In this document: one piece after another, positions 8,028 through 17,307 of the stretch
Layout of the letters: each line of letters begins with the position of its first letter
How positions within the stretch are numbered: the first letter of the stretch is position 1
DNA from: Novosphingobium barchaimii LL02
GTDB taxonomy: Bacteria; Pseudomonadota; Alphaproteobacteria; Sphingomonadales; Sphingomonadaceae
Direction: 5' to 3'
Assembly: GCF_001046635.1 (NCBI RefSeq)
Contig: NZ_KQ130453.1
Location: 825,772-889,771, forward strand
Length of the DNA: 64,000 bases
Position numbers and translations under genes: made by a program
Notes under the pieces: generated by a model
Told to the model about the DNA's origin: nothing
The model's database searches: none
Seen by the model: only the letters and a program-made list of their open reading frames with translations

Positions 8028-9427
8028 GCGGCCGGCAGCCGATAGCGCGAAAACACCACCAGGCTGACAAGCTGGGTCGCCGCCGGGATCAGGCTGTAAA
8101 GCAGCACGATGCCGGTTATCGCATGCGGCGTTTGCGTCACCGCCCCGCCGGTCGAGGATACGAAGCCGAACGCGCTCATCACCAACCCTGCCACGACCGG
8201 GCCGAGCGCAAAGGATAATTTTTCCATGGCCGAGAAGAGGCCCGCGAACACGCCCTCGTTGGCGATGCCCTTGCGGCGGCGTTCATAATCAATTGTGTCC
8301 GTCAGCATCGACAGCGAGAGCATCACGAAGGCAGAGTTCACCACGCCAATCACCGCGCCGCGCACCAGCACCAGCACATGCTGCGTACCAAGCGCCCCGA
8401 CGCCGGGTATTGTCAGCAGCACATCGGTGGCTGGGTGGACGAAGAACCACGTCACCGTCACCAATGCCCAGGCGGCGGAGGCCACCACGTAGGTCCGTTC
8501 CTTGCCCCAGCGGCGCGAAAGCGAAAGCCAAAGCGGCTGCGCGAGAATGCCGGTGATCGCCATGATCAGGATGAATAGCGGGATGATCCAGATCGCCTGG
8601 ATCGCATAGAGGTAGATGAAGCCGATCACCGTATAGCCCGATGCCTGCCCGATGTTCTGGATCAGGCAGGTCGCCAGCAGCACGAGATAAGGACGGTTGC
8701 CCTTGATCGCGCCAAGCTGTTCGCGCAGGCTGCCGGGCGCGGTATCGTCACGGATCATCGGTACCCGGGCCAGCCCCAGCGCGGTGACCAGCATAGTGAC
8801 AAGGCAGATCACGCCCAGCACCGCCGCCATCACCGTCCAGCCATGCGCGCCGCCGCCCAGCGCGTAGATCAGCGGCTGCGCCACGCCCACGCCGACCAGC
8901 ACGCCCAGGGTCGAGAACACCATGCGGTAGACCATGATCCGCGTGCGTTCGTGCGGGTCATGGGACAGCGCTGCCGAAATCGCGAGATAGGGCACCGAGA
9001 ACATCGAGAATGCGGTGGAGGCAAGGAAGAACAGGAAGCACGTGATCGCCGCCGAAACCAACGGGCTGGCGCTTTGGGTCAGGGTGAACAGCGCTAAGAA
9101 GCCCAGGCTCGTCAGCACCGCGCCGGCCACGAGGAACGGCGTACGCCCATGCCGCCCGCGCAGCCGGTCGGACCATGCGCCCACCAGAGGATCGCAGACG
9201 ATCAGCCACAGCTTGGGTATCAGCACCACAAGGCCCGCCAGCCAGGCCTCTACGCCAAGCATGGTGGTCAGGAACAGGGGCAGCAACACCGCTGGGGTAT
9301 CGCGGAAAATCTGCGCGCCAAGCTGGCCGGTGCCGTAGCGCAGCAGGACAGAAGTCCGCACCCGGTCGTCATGGACCGACCCCGGCCGGTCATGCGGAAG
9401 AATTGTCGTATCGATCATGGTGGCCAT
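8024..9427 (-). CDS. MFS transporter, GPH (glycoside-pentoside-hexuronide:cation) type
   Basis: This roughly 467-aa protein has 12 predicted hydrophobic segments. It shows GPH-family features: LVVLIPKLWLIVCDPLVGAWSDR in the first loop region, and FSVPYLAISAALSHDPHERT, a MelB-like loop. It probably imports a sugar or glycoside with a cation at the inner membrane. ATG 9427 is preferred over a start 39 bp upstream since the extra residues are polar and atypical. It is divergent from the GH3 glucosidase across 216 bp, and a second GPH paralogue is encoded at 18799-20187. The neighbouring hydrolases support uptake of a hydrolysis product. Confidence 0.85.
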   Translation of the reverse strand: MATMIDTTILPHDRPGSVHDDRVRTSVLLRYGTGQLGAQIFRDTPAVLLPLFLTTMLGVEAWLAGLVVLIPKLWLIVCDPLVGAWSDRLRGRHGRTPFLVAGAVLTSLGFLALFTLTQSASPLVSAAITCFLFFLASTAFSMFSVPYLAISAALSHDPHERTRIMVYRMVFSTLGVLVGVGVAQPLIYALGGGAHGWTVMAAVLGVICLVTMLVTALGLARVPMIRDDTAPGSLREQLGAIKGNRPYLVLLATCLIQNIGQASGYTVIGFIYLYAIQAIWIIPLFILIMAITGILAQPLWLSLSRRWGKERTYVVASAAWALVTVTWFFVHPATDVLLTIPGVGALGTQHVLVLVRGAVIGVVNSAFVMLSLSMLTDTIDYERRRKGIANEGVFAGLFSAMEKLSFALGPVVAGLVMSAFGFVSSTGGAVTQTPHAITGIVLLYSLIPAATQLVSLVVFSRYRLPAA

Positions 9428-9643
9428 GCGCTTTTTTTCCGAATCTTTTATGCCGCACCGCAGCATGTGTCACGGCGATCACCCCGTCGACAGAATATTC
9501 ATGCGATTGGCTACCTCCCGCCTCGGCCCGCGCAAAGTTTATCCACCAGACGGATGCAGGAGTTCGCCGCATGGACAGAGTGGAGCCACCGGCCATGTTG
9601 CAGCGCAACGCCAACGGGCGGATTTTCCGGAGATTTCTGCGCG

Positions 9644-11857
9644 ATGAACCCTCGCCTGTTTGCCTGCACCGCCCTTGCGCTTGCCTTTGCCGCCCCGATC
9701 TCGGCGGCGGAAAGTCAGGACAACACCATCGACCTTGCTGCTGCGCAAAAACGTGCGGATGCAACCGTCGCGCAGATGTCCGCCCAAGAAAAGACCGTCA
9801 TCACTCACGGCATCATGCCGCTTCCCGGCGGCGGCCCCAAGGTCGACATTCCCAAGGACGCCATCATCGGCGCCGGTTACGTCGCCGGGATCGAGCGGCT
9901 GGGCATTCCGGCCCTGCGCGAAACCGACGCGAGCCTGGGCGTCACCTGGGTTTCGGGGGCTCGCGGCGACTGGGCGACGGCGCTGCCTTCCGCCGTTTCC
10001 CAGGCGGCCAGCTGGAACCCCGCACTGATCCGGCGCGGCGGCGCGATGATCGGCGCCGAAGCGCGGGCCAAGGGCTTCAACGTGCTGCTCGCCGGCGGCG
10101 TCAACCTTGCCCGCGATCCGCGCAACGGGCGGACTTTCGAATATTTCTCGGAAGACCCGCTGCTATCGGGCGTGCTCGCGGGCGCGGCGATCCGCGGCGT
10201 GCAGTCGAACCACGTCATCTCCACCATCAAGCACTTCGCGCTTAACGGGCAGGAAACCGGGCGCAAGTACGTGGACGTCAAGATCGCCCCGGGCGCCGCG
10301 CACGAAAGCGACCTGCTGGCCTTCCAGATCGGTATCGAGCAGGGCCAGCCCGCGTCCGTCATGTGCGCGTACAACCGCGTCCACGGCGCGCAGGCCTGCG
10401 ACAGCGACTGGCTGCTCAACAAGGTGCTCAAGCAAGAGTGGGGCTACAAGGGCTTCGTCATGTCCGACTGGGGCGCGGTGCCCTCGATCCAGACGGCTAT
10501 CAACGGCCTCGACCATCAATCGGGCGAACAGCTCGATCCGGGCGTGTTCTTCGGATCGCAGATCGCCGGAAAGGCGGCCGCAGACAAGGCGTGGTCCGCC
10601 CGGCTAGACGACATGAACCGCCGCATCCTCACCGCGATCTACGCGGCCGGGCTGGACAAGTACCCCGCCCCTCCCGGCGGCGCCATCGACTGGGACGCCC
10701 ACGCCCTGGTTGCCGAGGATGTGGCGAAACAGGGCATCGTGCTGCTCAAGAACGAAGGCGGCGTGCTGCCACTGGCCAGGACCGCAAAGTCAATCGCGGT
10801 GATCGGCGGTTATGCAGACGGCGGCGTACTGTCTGGCGCAGGTTCAAGTCAGGTCATGGGCAAGGGCGGCCCGGCCGTGAAACTGCCGGTAGCGGGCTCC
10901 GGCATCTGGGCCGGATTCATCTCCGAATCCTATCACCGCTCCAGCCCGATGGCCGCGATCAAGGCGCAGGCGCCCGGTGCCACCGTGCTCTACCGGCAGG
11001 GGCAGTACATAAAGGACGCCGCCGAACTCGCCGCGCGATCGGAAGTGGCGGTGGTCTTCGCCACGCAGTGGATGACCGAGGGACTGGACGTGCCCGATCT
11101 CTCGCTGCCGCGCGGGCAGGACGCGCTGATTGAAGCCGTCGCCGCGGCCAATCCCAATACGATCGTCGTGCTGGAAACCGGCGGGCCGGTGAAGATGCCG
11201 TGGCTGGGCAAGGTCAAGGCCGTGGTCGAGGCCTGGTATTCCGGCGCGCGCGGCGGCGAGGCGCTCGCCTCGGTGCTGTTCGGTGACACCAATCCTTCAG
11301 GCCGCCTGCCGGTCTCGTTCCCGGCCGACGAAAGCCAGCTGCCCCGCCCCCGCCTGGACGGCAGCGACTGGGTGGAACCGGACTTCGGCGGCAATCCGAA
11401 GGGCGGCAAGGACAATCTGCCTACCGACTACGACATCGAAGGCTCGGACATCGGCTACCGCTGGTATGCGCGCACGGGTGCGAAGCCGCTGTTCCCGTTC
11501 GGCTATGGCCTCAGCTACACCACCTTCACGCAGGAAAAACCGGCGGTGAAGGGCCTGTCGGCCAGCGTCACCGTGACCAACACCGGCCAGCGGGCCGGCG
11601 CGGATGTGGTCCAACTATACCTCATCAGCCGAGCGGGTGAGAACAAGCGCCGCCTTGTCGGCTTTGGCCGGGTGGAACTGGCGCCGGGCGCATCGCGCAA
11701 GGTCGCCATGACCATCGATGCGCGTTTGCTGGCGGACTGGAAGGACGGCGGCTGGACGGTCCCTGCGGGCGATTACGCCTTCGCGGTCGGCAGCGACGCC
11801 GAGCATCTCGGCGCCGCTGTTTCGGTGAAGATGAAGTCGCGCCGCTGGAAGGACTGA
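9644..11857 (+). CDS. beta-glucosidase, glycoside hydrolase family 3, exported
   Basis: This 737-aa protein has a Sec signal (LFACTALALAFAAPISAAE) followed by the GH3 TIM barrel. KHFALNGQETGRKY and the nucleophile segment GFVMSDWGA (Asp about residue 275) are visible. The second alpha/beta domain contains QGIVLLKNEGGVLPL and DVPDLSLPRGQDALI, and a fibronectin-III-like domain closes the protein (FGYGLSYTTF, then VTVTNTGQRAGADVVQLYL). It should cleave beta-glucosides or related glycosides in the periplasm. ATG 9644 is preceded by GGAG about 11 nt upstream, and any extension lacks a signal peptide. It faces away from the GPH transporter gene and converges on two esterase genes. Confidence 0.92.
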   Translation: MNPRLFACTALALAFAAPISAAESQDNTIDLAAAQKRADATVAQMSAQEKTVITHGIMPLPGGGPKVDIPKDAIIGAGYVAGIERLGIPALRETDASLGVTWVSGARGDWATALPSAVSQAASWNPALIRRGGAMIGAEARAKGFNVLLAGGVNLARDPRNGRTFEYFSEDPLLSGVLAGAAIRGVQSNHVISTIKHFALNGQETGRKYVDVKIAPGAAHESDLLAFQIGIEQGQPASVMCAYNRVHGAQACDSDWLLNKVLKQEWGYKGFVMSDWGAVPSIQTAINGLDHQSGEQLDPGVFFGSQIAGKAAADKAWSARLDDMNRRILTAIYAAGLDKYPAPPGGAIDWDAHALVAEDVAKQGIVLLKNEGGVLPLARTAKSIAVIGGYADGGVLSGAGSSQVMGKGGPAVKLPVAGSGIWAGFISESYHRSSPMAAIKAQAPGATVLYRQGQYIKDAAELAARSEVAVVFATQWMTEGLDVPDLSLPRGQDALIEAVAAANPNTIVVLETGGPVKMPWLGKVKAVVEAWYSGARGGEALASVLFGDTNPSGRLPVSFPADESQLPRPRLDGSDWVEPDFGGNPKGGKDNLPTDYDIEGSDIGYRWYARTGAKPLFPFGYGLSYTTFTQEKPAVKGLSASVTVTNTGQRAGADVVQLYLISRAGENKRRLVGFGRVELAPGASRKVAMTIDARLLADWKDGGWTVPAGDYAFAVGSDAEHLGAAVSVKMKSRRWKD

Positions 11858-11881
11858 CAGGCCAGCAAGGCCTGCCACCCG

Positions 11882-11906
11882 GGGCTCACCGCGCGGCGGT
11901 GAGCCC
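11882..11906. terminator. hairpin between the converging GH3 and esterase genes
   Basis: A perfect 11-bp stem (GGGCTCACCGC / GCGGTGAGCCC) with a 3-nt loop covers the last codons and stop of the minus-strand esterase gene, 25 bp past the GH3 stop. It has no strong T run, so it may be a bidirectional, less efficient terminator. Confidence 0.55.
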
Positions 11907-12905
11907 TTCGCCCTCGATCCACCAGAGGAACTCGTCCATCCAGTGGTCGGTCGTGCCGCCCAGCGGTTTCGCGCCGAAACCGTGGCCGCCGCGCTGGTAC
12001 AGGTGCATTTCGGGCCGATATCCTGTCTCATACAGCTTGTCGTAGAAGGCCCGGAAGCCCAGTTGCACCACCACATCGTCCTGCGCGGATGCCATGAACA
12101 ACGGCGGCAGGCGGCCCGGAGCCGGAGTGGCCGGGGGCTGGAGCCAGGGCTCCTTCGGCGTGCCGGGAGGATAAGGCAGATTGGCTGGGGGCAGCGCCGG
12201 CAAGGGCGAGACGAACGGCATGCCGTAGATCAGCCCTGCGAAATTCGGGCGATCCTCGGGCTTTTTCGCCAGCGCCATCATGCCGGCGACATGCCCTCCC
12301 GCCGAAAAGCCGACCACGCCGATACGCTGCGGATCGATGCCGTACTCTGCGGCGCGCGACCGCAGCAGGCGCAAGGTTTCCAGCCCGTCCGCCACGCCGG
12401 GAATGCCGCCCTCACCGGGCTTTATCGTGGCATTCACACGGGCGCGCATCGCCTCGTTGGTTTCACCCGGCGGGGTCTGGATCAGGCGGTACTTGAGCAC
12501 GAAGGCGGCAATGCCGCGCGCCGCCAGCCACTGCGCAACGAAGCTGCCTTCATGTTCGATCGCAAGCAGGCGAAAGCCTCCGCCTGGCGCGATGATGACC
12601 GCCGAGCCGGTTGCCTTGCCGGGCGGCGGCAGGAAGGCCTGGTAGGTCGGCACGGTGACGTTCCACAGCGTCCTGTCGCCCGGCACCTGCCCCCCGCGCG
12701 CTTCTTCGGTGACCGGAACCGCCAGCTTGCCCGGCCACCCCTGCAGATCGGGCACCCCGCGCGGCCAGATTGCTACCGGCGCACGGGTGCGCACGCCCTC
12801 TGCCCCGGCGCTTTCTCCGGCAGCCGGGGCCGCCTGGACGCAAGGCGCGGCCACAACCGCCGCAGCCCCGAGCAGCGCCGCAGCCATGGTAATGGTCATG
12901 GTCAT
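11886..12905 (-). CDS. exported alpha/beta hydrolase (BD-FAE/acetylxylan-esterase type)
   Basis: This roughly 339-aa protein carries a signal peptide and an alpha/beta hydrolase fold with IIAPGGGFRLLAIEHEG (HGGG-like oxyanion region), the elbow GFSAGGH, SAQDDVVV (acid) and GGHGFG (catalytic His). It matches the BD-FAE/carbohydrate esterase group, which removes acetyl or feruloyl groups from plant glycans or glycosides. ATG 12905 has GAGGGG 7 nt upstream. The alternative ATG 12920 overlaps the upstream esterase stop as ATGA. It is second in an operon behind another esterase, next to the GH3 gene, which suits joint debranching and deglycosylation. Confidence 0.82.
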   Translation of the reverse strand: MTMTITMAAALLGAAAVVAAPCVQAAPAAGESAGAEGVRTRAPVAIWPRGVPDLQGWPGKLAVPVTEEARGGQVPGDRTLWNVTVPTYQAFLPPPGKATGSAVIIAPGGGFRLLAIEHEGSFVAQWLAARGIAAFVLKYRLIQTPPGETNEAMRARVNATIKPGEGGIPGVADGLETLRLLRSRAAEYGIDPQRIGVVGFSAGGHVAGMMALAKKPEDRPNFAGLIYGMPFVSPLPALPPANLPYPPGTPKEPWLQPPATPAPGRLPPLFMASAQDDVVVQLGFRAFYDKLYETGYRPEMHLYQRGGHGFGAKPLGGTTDHWMDEFLWWIEGEGLTAAR

Positions 12906-12916
12906 GTGCAAACCCC

Positions 12917-14140
12917 TCATCGGAACAACCGGGGCGCAAAGTCCGCGAAGTAGCGGCGCCAGTTGGGCCATTCGTGGCCGCCTCCGCTCTCATTATAGAG
13001 GTGGGCGATATGATAGCGATTAAACAGTCCGCGCGTAGGGGCGACAGTGGCGTGGAGGAAATCCTGGCGGCCCATCGCGAAGTAGAGCAGCTTCAGCTCC
13101 TGCGCGCTGCGGCGCAAGCGAGCGTCGTATTTCGCGGCATAGGTATCCACCCCGTTGAACGCGTTGCCCTCGGTCAAACCCATCGAGAACACACCGATCC
13201 AGCGGAACAGGTCCGGATGCGTCAGCCCGTTTCGCAAAGTATGCGATCCGCCCATCGACAGCCCCGCCATTGCCCGGGCTTCTGCCCGCGCATCGCTGCG
13301 ATAATTGGTGTCGACATAGGGGATCAAGTCCTTGACGAGATCATCGCCGAAATCCGGATTATCGAGCGTCATCACCCCTTCGCGCAGCGGCGTGTGACCA
13401 TCGGGCATCACCACGATCATCGGCATCGCCTTGCCGCTGGCGATCAGGTTGTCGAGGATCAGGTTGGCATGGCCCACGCTGGTCCAGCTATCGTCGCTGT
13501 CACCCGCGCCGTGGACGAGATAGAGCACCGGGTACTTGCGCGCGTCCTTCGTATAACCCGGCGGCGTGTAGACGTGGGCGCGCCGCGCCATGCCCAGCGA
13601 CCTCGACCAGTATTCCACGGTGGAGACAGCGCCGTGCGCGACCTCGGCATTCCAGCTCTGGAACTCGCCTTCGGGACCCTTGACCTCGAACGTGGAATCG
13701 ATGCCCTTGAGTTCCTCGGAGAACGTCTTGCCCAGCGGGTCGACGGTCTTCACGCCGTCCACTCTGAAGGCGAAGCGATAGGTATCGGCCGGTACGGGCT
13801 GCGGTGTGGTGACGCTCCACAGCCCGGTCTTGTCCTTCGTCATCTCCAAGCCCGGCGGCGTGCCCGGCGGGAAGCCCATGGGGATGATCTTCGCGATGTC
13901 AGTGCTGGTCAGCAGCACTTCATTGGCAGCCGGGGCGCAGAGGCGGAACGTCATGCGCTGGTCGGGAAGCTGTTCGACCGACTTGAAGGGGGCGGGGCCG
14001 GAATAGAACGGCGGCGTCACGCAGGTCGACGGATCGAGCTTGGGGGGCTGCATCTGCGCCATGACGGGGAGCGGCGCGGCAAACGAGGCGGCAAGCCCCG
14101 CCATCAGCGCCGACACGGAAACGAACCTGCTGCGAACCAT
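12917..14140 (-). CDS. enterochelin-esterase/feruloyl-esterase-like protein (esterase D family)
   Basis: This 407-aa exported protein starts at ATG 14140, preceded by GAAGGGGG. A signal peptide (FVSVSALMAGLAASFAAPLPVMA) is followed by an E-set/CBM48-like domain (MTFRLCAPAANEVLLTSTD) and an esterase D domain with VLYLVHGAGDSDDSW, the elbow GLSMGGSHT, and a late His in SGGGHEWPNW. This is the architecture of bacterial feruloyl and acetyl esterases in polysaccharide utilisation loci. It is the first gene of an overlapping pair with the esterase at 11886-12905. Ferulic-type or acetyl esters are the likely substrates, but the sequence does not decide which. Confidence 0.85.
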   Translation of the reverse strand: MVRSRFVSVSALMAGLAASFAAPLPVMAQMQPPKLDPSTCVTPPFYSGPAPFKSVEQLPDQRMTFRLCAPAANEVLLTSTDIAKIIPMGFPPGTPPGLEMTKDKTGLWSVTTPQPVPADTYRFAFRVDGVKTVDPLGKTFSEELKGIDSTFEVKGPEGEFQSWNAEVAHGAVSTVEYWSRSLGMARRAHVYTPPGYTKDARKYPVLYLVHGAGDSDDSWTSVGHANLILDNLIASGKAMPMIVVMPDGHTPLREGVMTLDNPDFGDDLVKDLIPYVDTNYRSDARAEARAMAGLSMGGSHTLRNGLTHPDLFRWIGVFSMGLTEGNAFNGVDTYAAKYDARLRRSAQELKLLYFAMGRQDFLHATVAPTRGLFNRYHIAHLYNESGGGHEWPNWRRYFADFAPRLFR

Positions 14141-14265
14141 GAAACCCCCTTCGCACGAACGGCACATGCCGCCTCTGCGAAAAGGTCACCGCCTATGGCC
14201 CGGGAACAAATACCGGACTGACGGCTATCCGACTGGCAGCTATCCGAACAGGGCGCGCGGTCGGT

Positions 14266-14838
14266 TCACTTGTGCGGCCCGGCCTGACCCTGAAGCCGCG
14301 CGGCAACGCACTGGTCGGCCGGCATCCCATCCGGGCAACTGCTGCTTTTGGGCGCCAGCGGACTGTCCTTGGGGAGACGGACGGTGAGAATGCGCACCGG
14401 CTCGGTCCCGATCATCCGCGAGGTATGACCGCGCCCGGTCACGTCGTCGGCCAGCACGATGTCCCCTTTGGACAGGATGTGCTTCGATCCATCGCCCAGT
14501 CCGACTTCCAGCTGGCCCGCCAGCACGATCAGGAAACGCGGGGTGGAGACACCGTGGAAATCGATGAAATCGCCCGGCAGGGTGTCGCCGATCTCGACAT
14601 CGGTGGCCCGCAACCGGGACTGTACCGAGTGCCCGTCGCCCCCGCCGGTCAACGGGAGGTCGATGATCTCGAGATGCGATTCTCCGTCGGCGCCGCCGGA
14701 CATATGCATAACCCGCATGGCCTTGCCGGTTGGCGAGAGCGGCGAGACCGGCGGCGGATCGCCTGCCTGCTTTGCCGATGCAGGCCCGTAAGACATGCCG
14801 ATCATGGCGGCTGCGGCAAAGAGATGGCGGGCCTTCAT
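14266..14838 (-). CDS. exported small cupin-domain protein (paralogue A)
   Basis: This 190-aa protein has a signal peptide (LFAAAAMIGMSYGPASA) and a single cupin barrel: PGDFIDFHGVSTPRFLIVLAGQLEVGLGDG, then KGDIVLADDVTGRGHTS. The last motif, GD-x-V/A-A-D/E-D-x-T-G-K/R-G-H-x-S, is also present in the cupin at 18162-18755, so the two are paralogues on either side of the LysR gene. A C-terminal Cys pair may form a disulfide. The family function is unknown; such periplasmic cupins may be isomerases or metal-dependent oxygenases. Its start overlaps the LLM monooxygenase stop (ATGA), making a two-gene operon. Confidence 0.75.
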   Translation of the reverse strand: MKARHLFAAAAMIGMSYGPASAKQAGDPPPVSPLSPTGKAMRVMHMSGGADGESHLEIIDLPLTGGGDGHSVQSRLRATDVEIGDTLPGDFIDFHGVSTPRFLIVLAGQLEVGLGDGSKHILSKGDIVLADDVTGRGHTSRMIGTEPVRILTVRLPKDSPLAPKSSSCPDGMPADQCVAARLQGQAGPHK

Positions 14839-16028
14839 GCCTCGGCTCCCACAGGCTCGGCACCTACCGGGCGAGCGATACCCGCTGCTTCATCATGGCG
14901 CGCGGCCAGTTCGCGAAGGCGCGGGATCAGTTCGCGGCCCTGCACCGCGATATCGCCAAGCAGATCGAAACCGCGCAGCAGGAACCCGCCGATGCCCATC
15001 GCATAGTAATCCATCAGCGCATCGGCCACCTGCTCCGCCGTTCCCACCAGCGCCGGAGGCAGCATCGGCGTGGAGAAATCCACCGAGGCCCGCGTGATCC
15101 CCGTCCACAGCCGTTTGTCGACCATTTCGCTGCCGTTCGCCAATGCCTCCAGTTCCGCGCGGCCGGAACCGCCGCGCGAAGTGGCCAGCCTGGGGTCGAG
15201 CCGCATCGCGGTGCCGGTCGCCTCGGCCTTGCCGGTTTCGGCAGCGGCGATCTTTGCTTGCTGCTCCGCCGCCGTTTCGCGCAGAGCCTCGATAACCTCG
15301 CTTGCGGCCTTCCAGGCCTGTTCCTCGGTATCGCCCAGGATTACCCGCGCCGAGGTCTGCAGGCGCAGCGGACGGCCGGTTCTGGCCCAGGCGCCCTGCA
15401 CCTGCGCCACCGTTTCGGCCATCTGCGCCAAGGGCTTGAGCCCGCCGATGGCATAGACGTCCGCCACCCGCGCGCCCGTTTCGAGCGCCAGCGGCGAGGC
15501 TCCGCCCCAGTAGACCGGTACGGCGCCGTGCACCGGCCGTATCTCCGACAGCGCACGGTCGAAACGATACCACTCACCTGCATGGCTTACCGGCTCGCGC
15601 GCTTCCCAGATCGAGCGCATGATTTCCACGTATTCGCCGCTGCGCAAATAGCGCTCATCCTTCGTGTGGTAATCGCCGTCGCAAGCCAGTTCGAGATCGT
15701 TAGCGCCTGTGATGATATGGACCCCTGCCCGGCCGCCGCTCATCTGGTCAAGCGTGGCGAACATACGCGCGGCCATGGTCGGCGCGATGAAGCCAGGCCG
15801 GTGCGCCACCATGAACGAGAGCCGGCGCGTAATTCCCGCGGCATAGCTGGCGATCGCGAAGGGATCGGGCGCATAAGAATTCTGCAGGATCAGCACCCGA
15901 TCGAACCCGTTCTCGTCGAAGGCGCGGGCCAGCGTACCGATCATCTGCGCATCGAACGGCGGGCCGCCGTCGCGGGATATCTCCGAGGCGTTACGGTGGA
16001 GCAGAACTCCGAGAATTTCGAGCGGCAT
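14835..16028 (-). CDS. LLM-class flavin-dependent monooxygenase (second copy)
   Basis: This 397-aa SsuD-like monooxygenase is paralogous to the protein at 80-1165. It shares HRPGFIAPTMAARMFATLD near residue 80, GVHIITGAND near residue 105, VPVYWGGASPLALE near residue 180 and VADALMDYYAMGI near the end. It has an extra Ala/Glu-rich helical insert around residues 240-290. It likely uses FMNH2 from a reductase encoded elsewhere. The upstream extension to 16142 lacks family residues, so MPLEILGVLL at 16028 is taken as the start. It is divergent from the LysR gene across 171 bp, the usual arrangement of a LysR target operon. Confidence 0.85.
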   Translation of the reverse strand: MPLEILGVLLHRNASEISRDGGPPFDAQMIGTLARAFDENGFDRVLILQNSYAPDPFAIASYAAGITRRLSFMVAHRPGFIAPTMAARMFATLDQMSGGRAGVHIITGANDLELACDGDYHTKDERYLRSGEYVEIMRSIWEAREPVSHAGEWYRFDRALSEIRPVHGAVPVYWGGASPLALETGARVADVYAIGGLKPLAQMAETVAQVQGAWARTGRPLRLQTSARVILGDTEEQAWKAASEVIEALRETAAEQQAKIAAAETGKAEATGTAMRLDPRLATSRGGSGRAELEALANGSEMVDKRLWTGITRASVDFSTPMLPPALVGTAEQVADALMDYYAMGIGGFLLRGFDLLGDIAVQGRELIPRLRELAARHDEAAGIARPVGAEPVGAEA

Positions 16029-16199
16029 GGCGGGGGCTGTCTCCCTGAACCGGCCCAGAACATCGCTCCGGCCGGCTGATTGAACGCGGAAACTGCCAGC
16101 TGACCGCAGAGCGAATAATTCAAGAAATCTATTACCGTGCAAGATAACCTTGATCGACGCCTAGCAGCGTCTCCCGGCCATAACGGAAAAGCGCCCAAA

Positions 16200-17156
16200 A
16201 TGAACATCGTCAAGCTCGAACGCATGATCGCGGTCTATGAGGCCGGAAGCTTCCGCAAGGCAGCGCGCGGCTTCGGCATGTCCCAGCCCGCGCTTACCTG
16301 GAGCATCCGCCAGTTGGAGGAAAGCCTGGGTCTTTCGCTGTTCGAACGCGGGCCGTCCGGCATCCGCCCGACCGAGGTGTGTGAAACACTGATCGTCCGC
16401 GCCCGCCTGATCGTCAACGAACACAACCGCCTGCTCGCTGAAGTGGAGCGTACCAACCGCTCTCAGGTGATCGTCGTGGGGGTGCATCCAGTACTGCTGA
16501 ACAGCCAGTTCGCCCATACCGTGGCCACCTTCCGGGCACAGGAACCTACGGTCACCCTCCGCGTGGTGGAGGCCTATAGCGCTGACCTTATCGCCCTGCT
16601 GCGGCGCGGAGAGCTGGACCTTGCATTCTCCGCCGCGCCGGAGGGCGAGGAAGAGGAAGTCGCCTTCGAACCGTTGCTCCGCCAGTATTATTCGGTGTTC
16701 GGGCGCGCGGATCACAAGATTTTCGGCGAGATCGCGGGCGGCGGCGAGATCACCCAACATGCCTGGGCCCAGGCGGACGCCCCCAATGTCGCAGCAGGAC
16801 GGGCAGCCGGCGCCATGCAGCACGACAATGCAAACCTGGTGCTGGAACTGCTTGCTCGCTTCGGAATGACGGAAAGCACGGTAGCGGTGCGTTCGGCCTC
16901 CATGCACCTGATCCGCCGCATGGTTCTGGACGGCGGCCTGCTCGGGATGATCCCGGAAAGCCAGTTCGCCACCGAACTGCACGACGGCACCGTGCGGCAG
17001 GTGCCCGGATCGAACATCGAAGGCCCCCCGCTGGGTCTGCTGTGGATCGACGGCGGTTATGAGACGGTGGCCCGCCGCCGGCTGAAATCGGCCCTGCGCA
17101 TCATGCAGGCCCCGGAACGGCTCGAAATTATCCCTGTGCCGGATATCGCCGCATGA
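16200..17156 (+). CDS. LysR-family transcriptional regulator
   Basis: This 318-aa protein starts MNIVKLERM. The N-terminal winged helix-turn-helix is typical of LysR proteins (AVYEAGSFRKAARGFGMSQPALTWSIRQLEESLGLSLFERG, residues 10-47), and the effector-binding domain follows. ATG 16200 is preceded by GGAAAA about 10 nt upstream. It is divergent from the LLM/cupin operon and 151 bp upstream of the oxygenase/cupin/MFS operon, so it sits between its two likely targets. The co-inducer is probably the island's substrate or an intermediate of its breakdown. Confidence 0.9.
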   Translation: MNIVKLERMIAVYEAGSFRKAARGFGMSQPALTWSIRQLEESLGLSLFERGPSGIRPTEVCETLIVRARLIVNEHNRLLAEVERTNRSQVIVVGVHPVLLNSQFAHTVATFRAQEPTVTLRVVEAYSADLIALLRRGELDLAFSAAPEGEEEEVAFEPLLRQYYSVFGRADHKIFGEIAGGGEITQHAWAQADAPNVAAGRAAGAMQHDNANLVLELLARFGMTESTVAVRSASMHLIRRMVLDGGLLGMIPESQFATELHDGTVRQVPGSNIEGPPLGLLWIDGGYETVARRRLKSALRIMQAPERLEIIPVPDIAA

Positions 17157-17171
17157 CCATGGGCGCCGAGC

Positions 17172-17188
17172 GATAAAGTCTCCTTATC
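17172..17188. promoter_or_regulatory. candidate LysR operator (GATAA-N7-TTATC)
   Basis: The inverted repeat GATAA-N7-TTATC contains a T-N11-A core, the general form of LysR binding sites. It lies between the LysR stop and the oxygenase start at 17308. This is one motif match only, with no second copy found in the 16029-16199 gap. Confidence 0.35.
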
Positions 17189-17307
17189 ACGGTTCAATAT
17201 TAGTTCTCTGTTCCCGCCCCGAACCTAGTCGCAGGATAGGCGAACTGGTTGGGATGGGTATCCAGTCTCCCATCCCGGCCCCTTTTCCCCTTCAGGCGAG
17301 ACCGACG

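Noticed and set aside
12880-12910. Tandem GTCATG units
   Set aside because: They are short, low-complexity codons of a Met-Thr rich signal peptide start, not a regulatory repeat.
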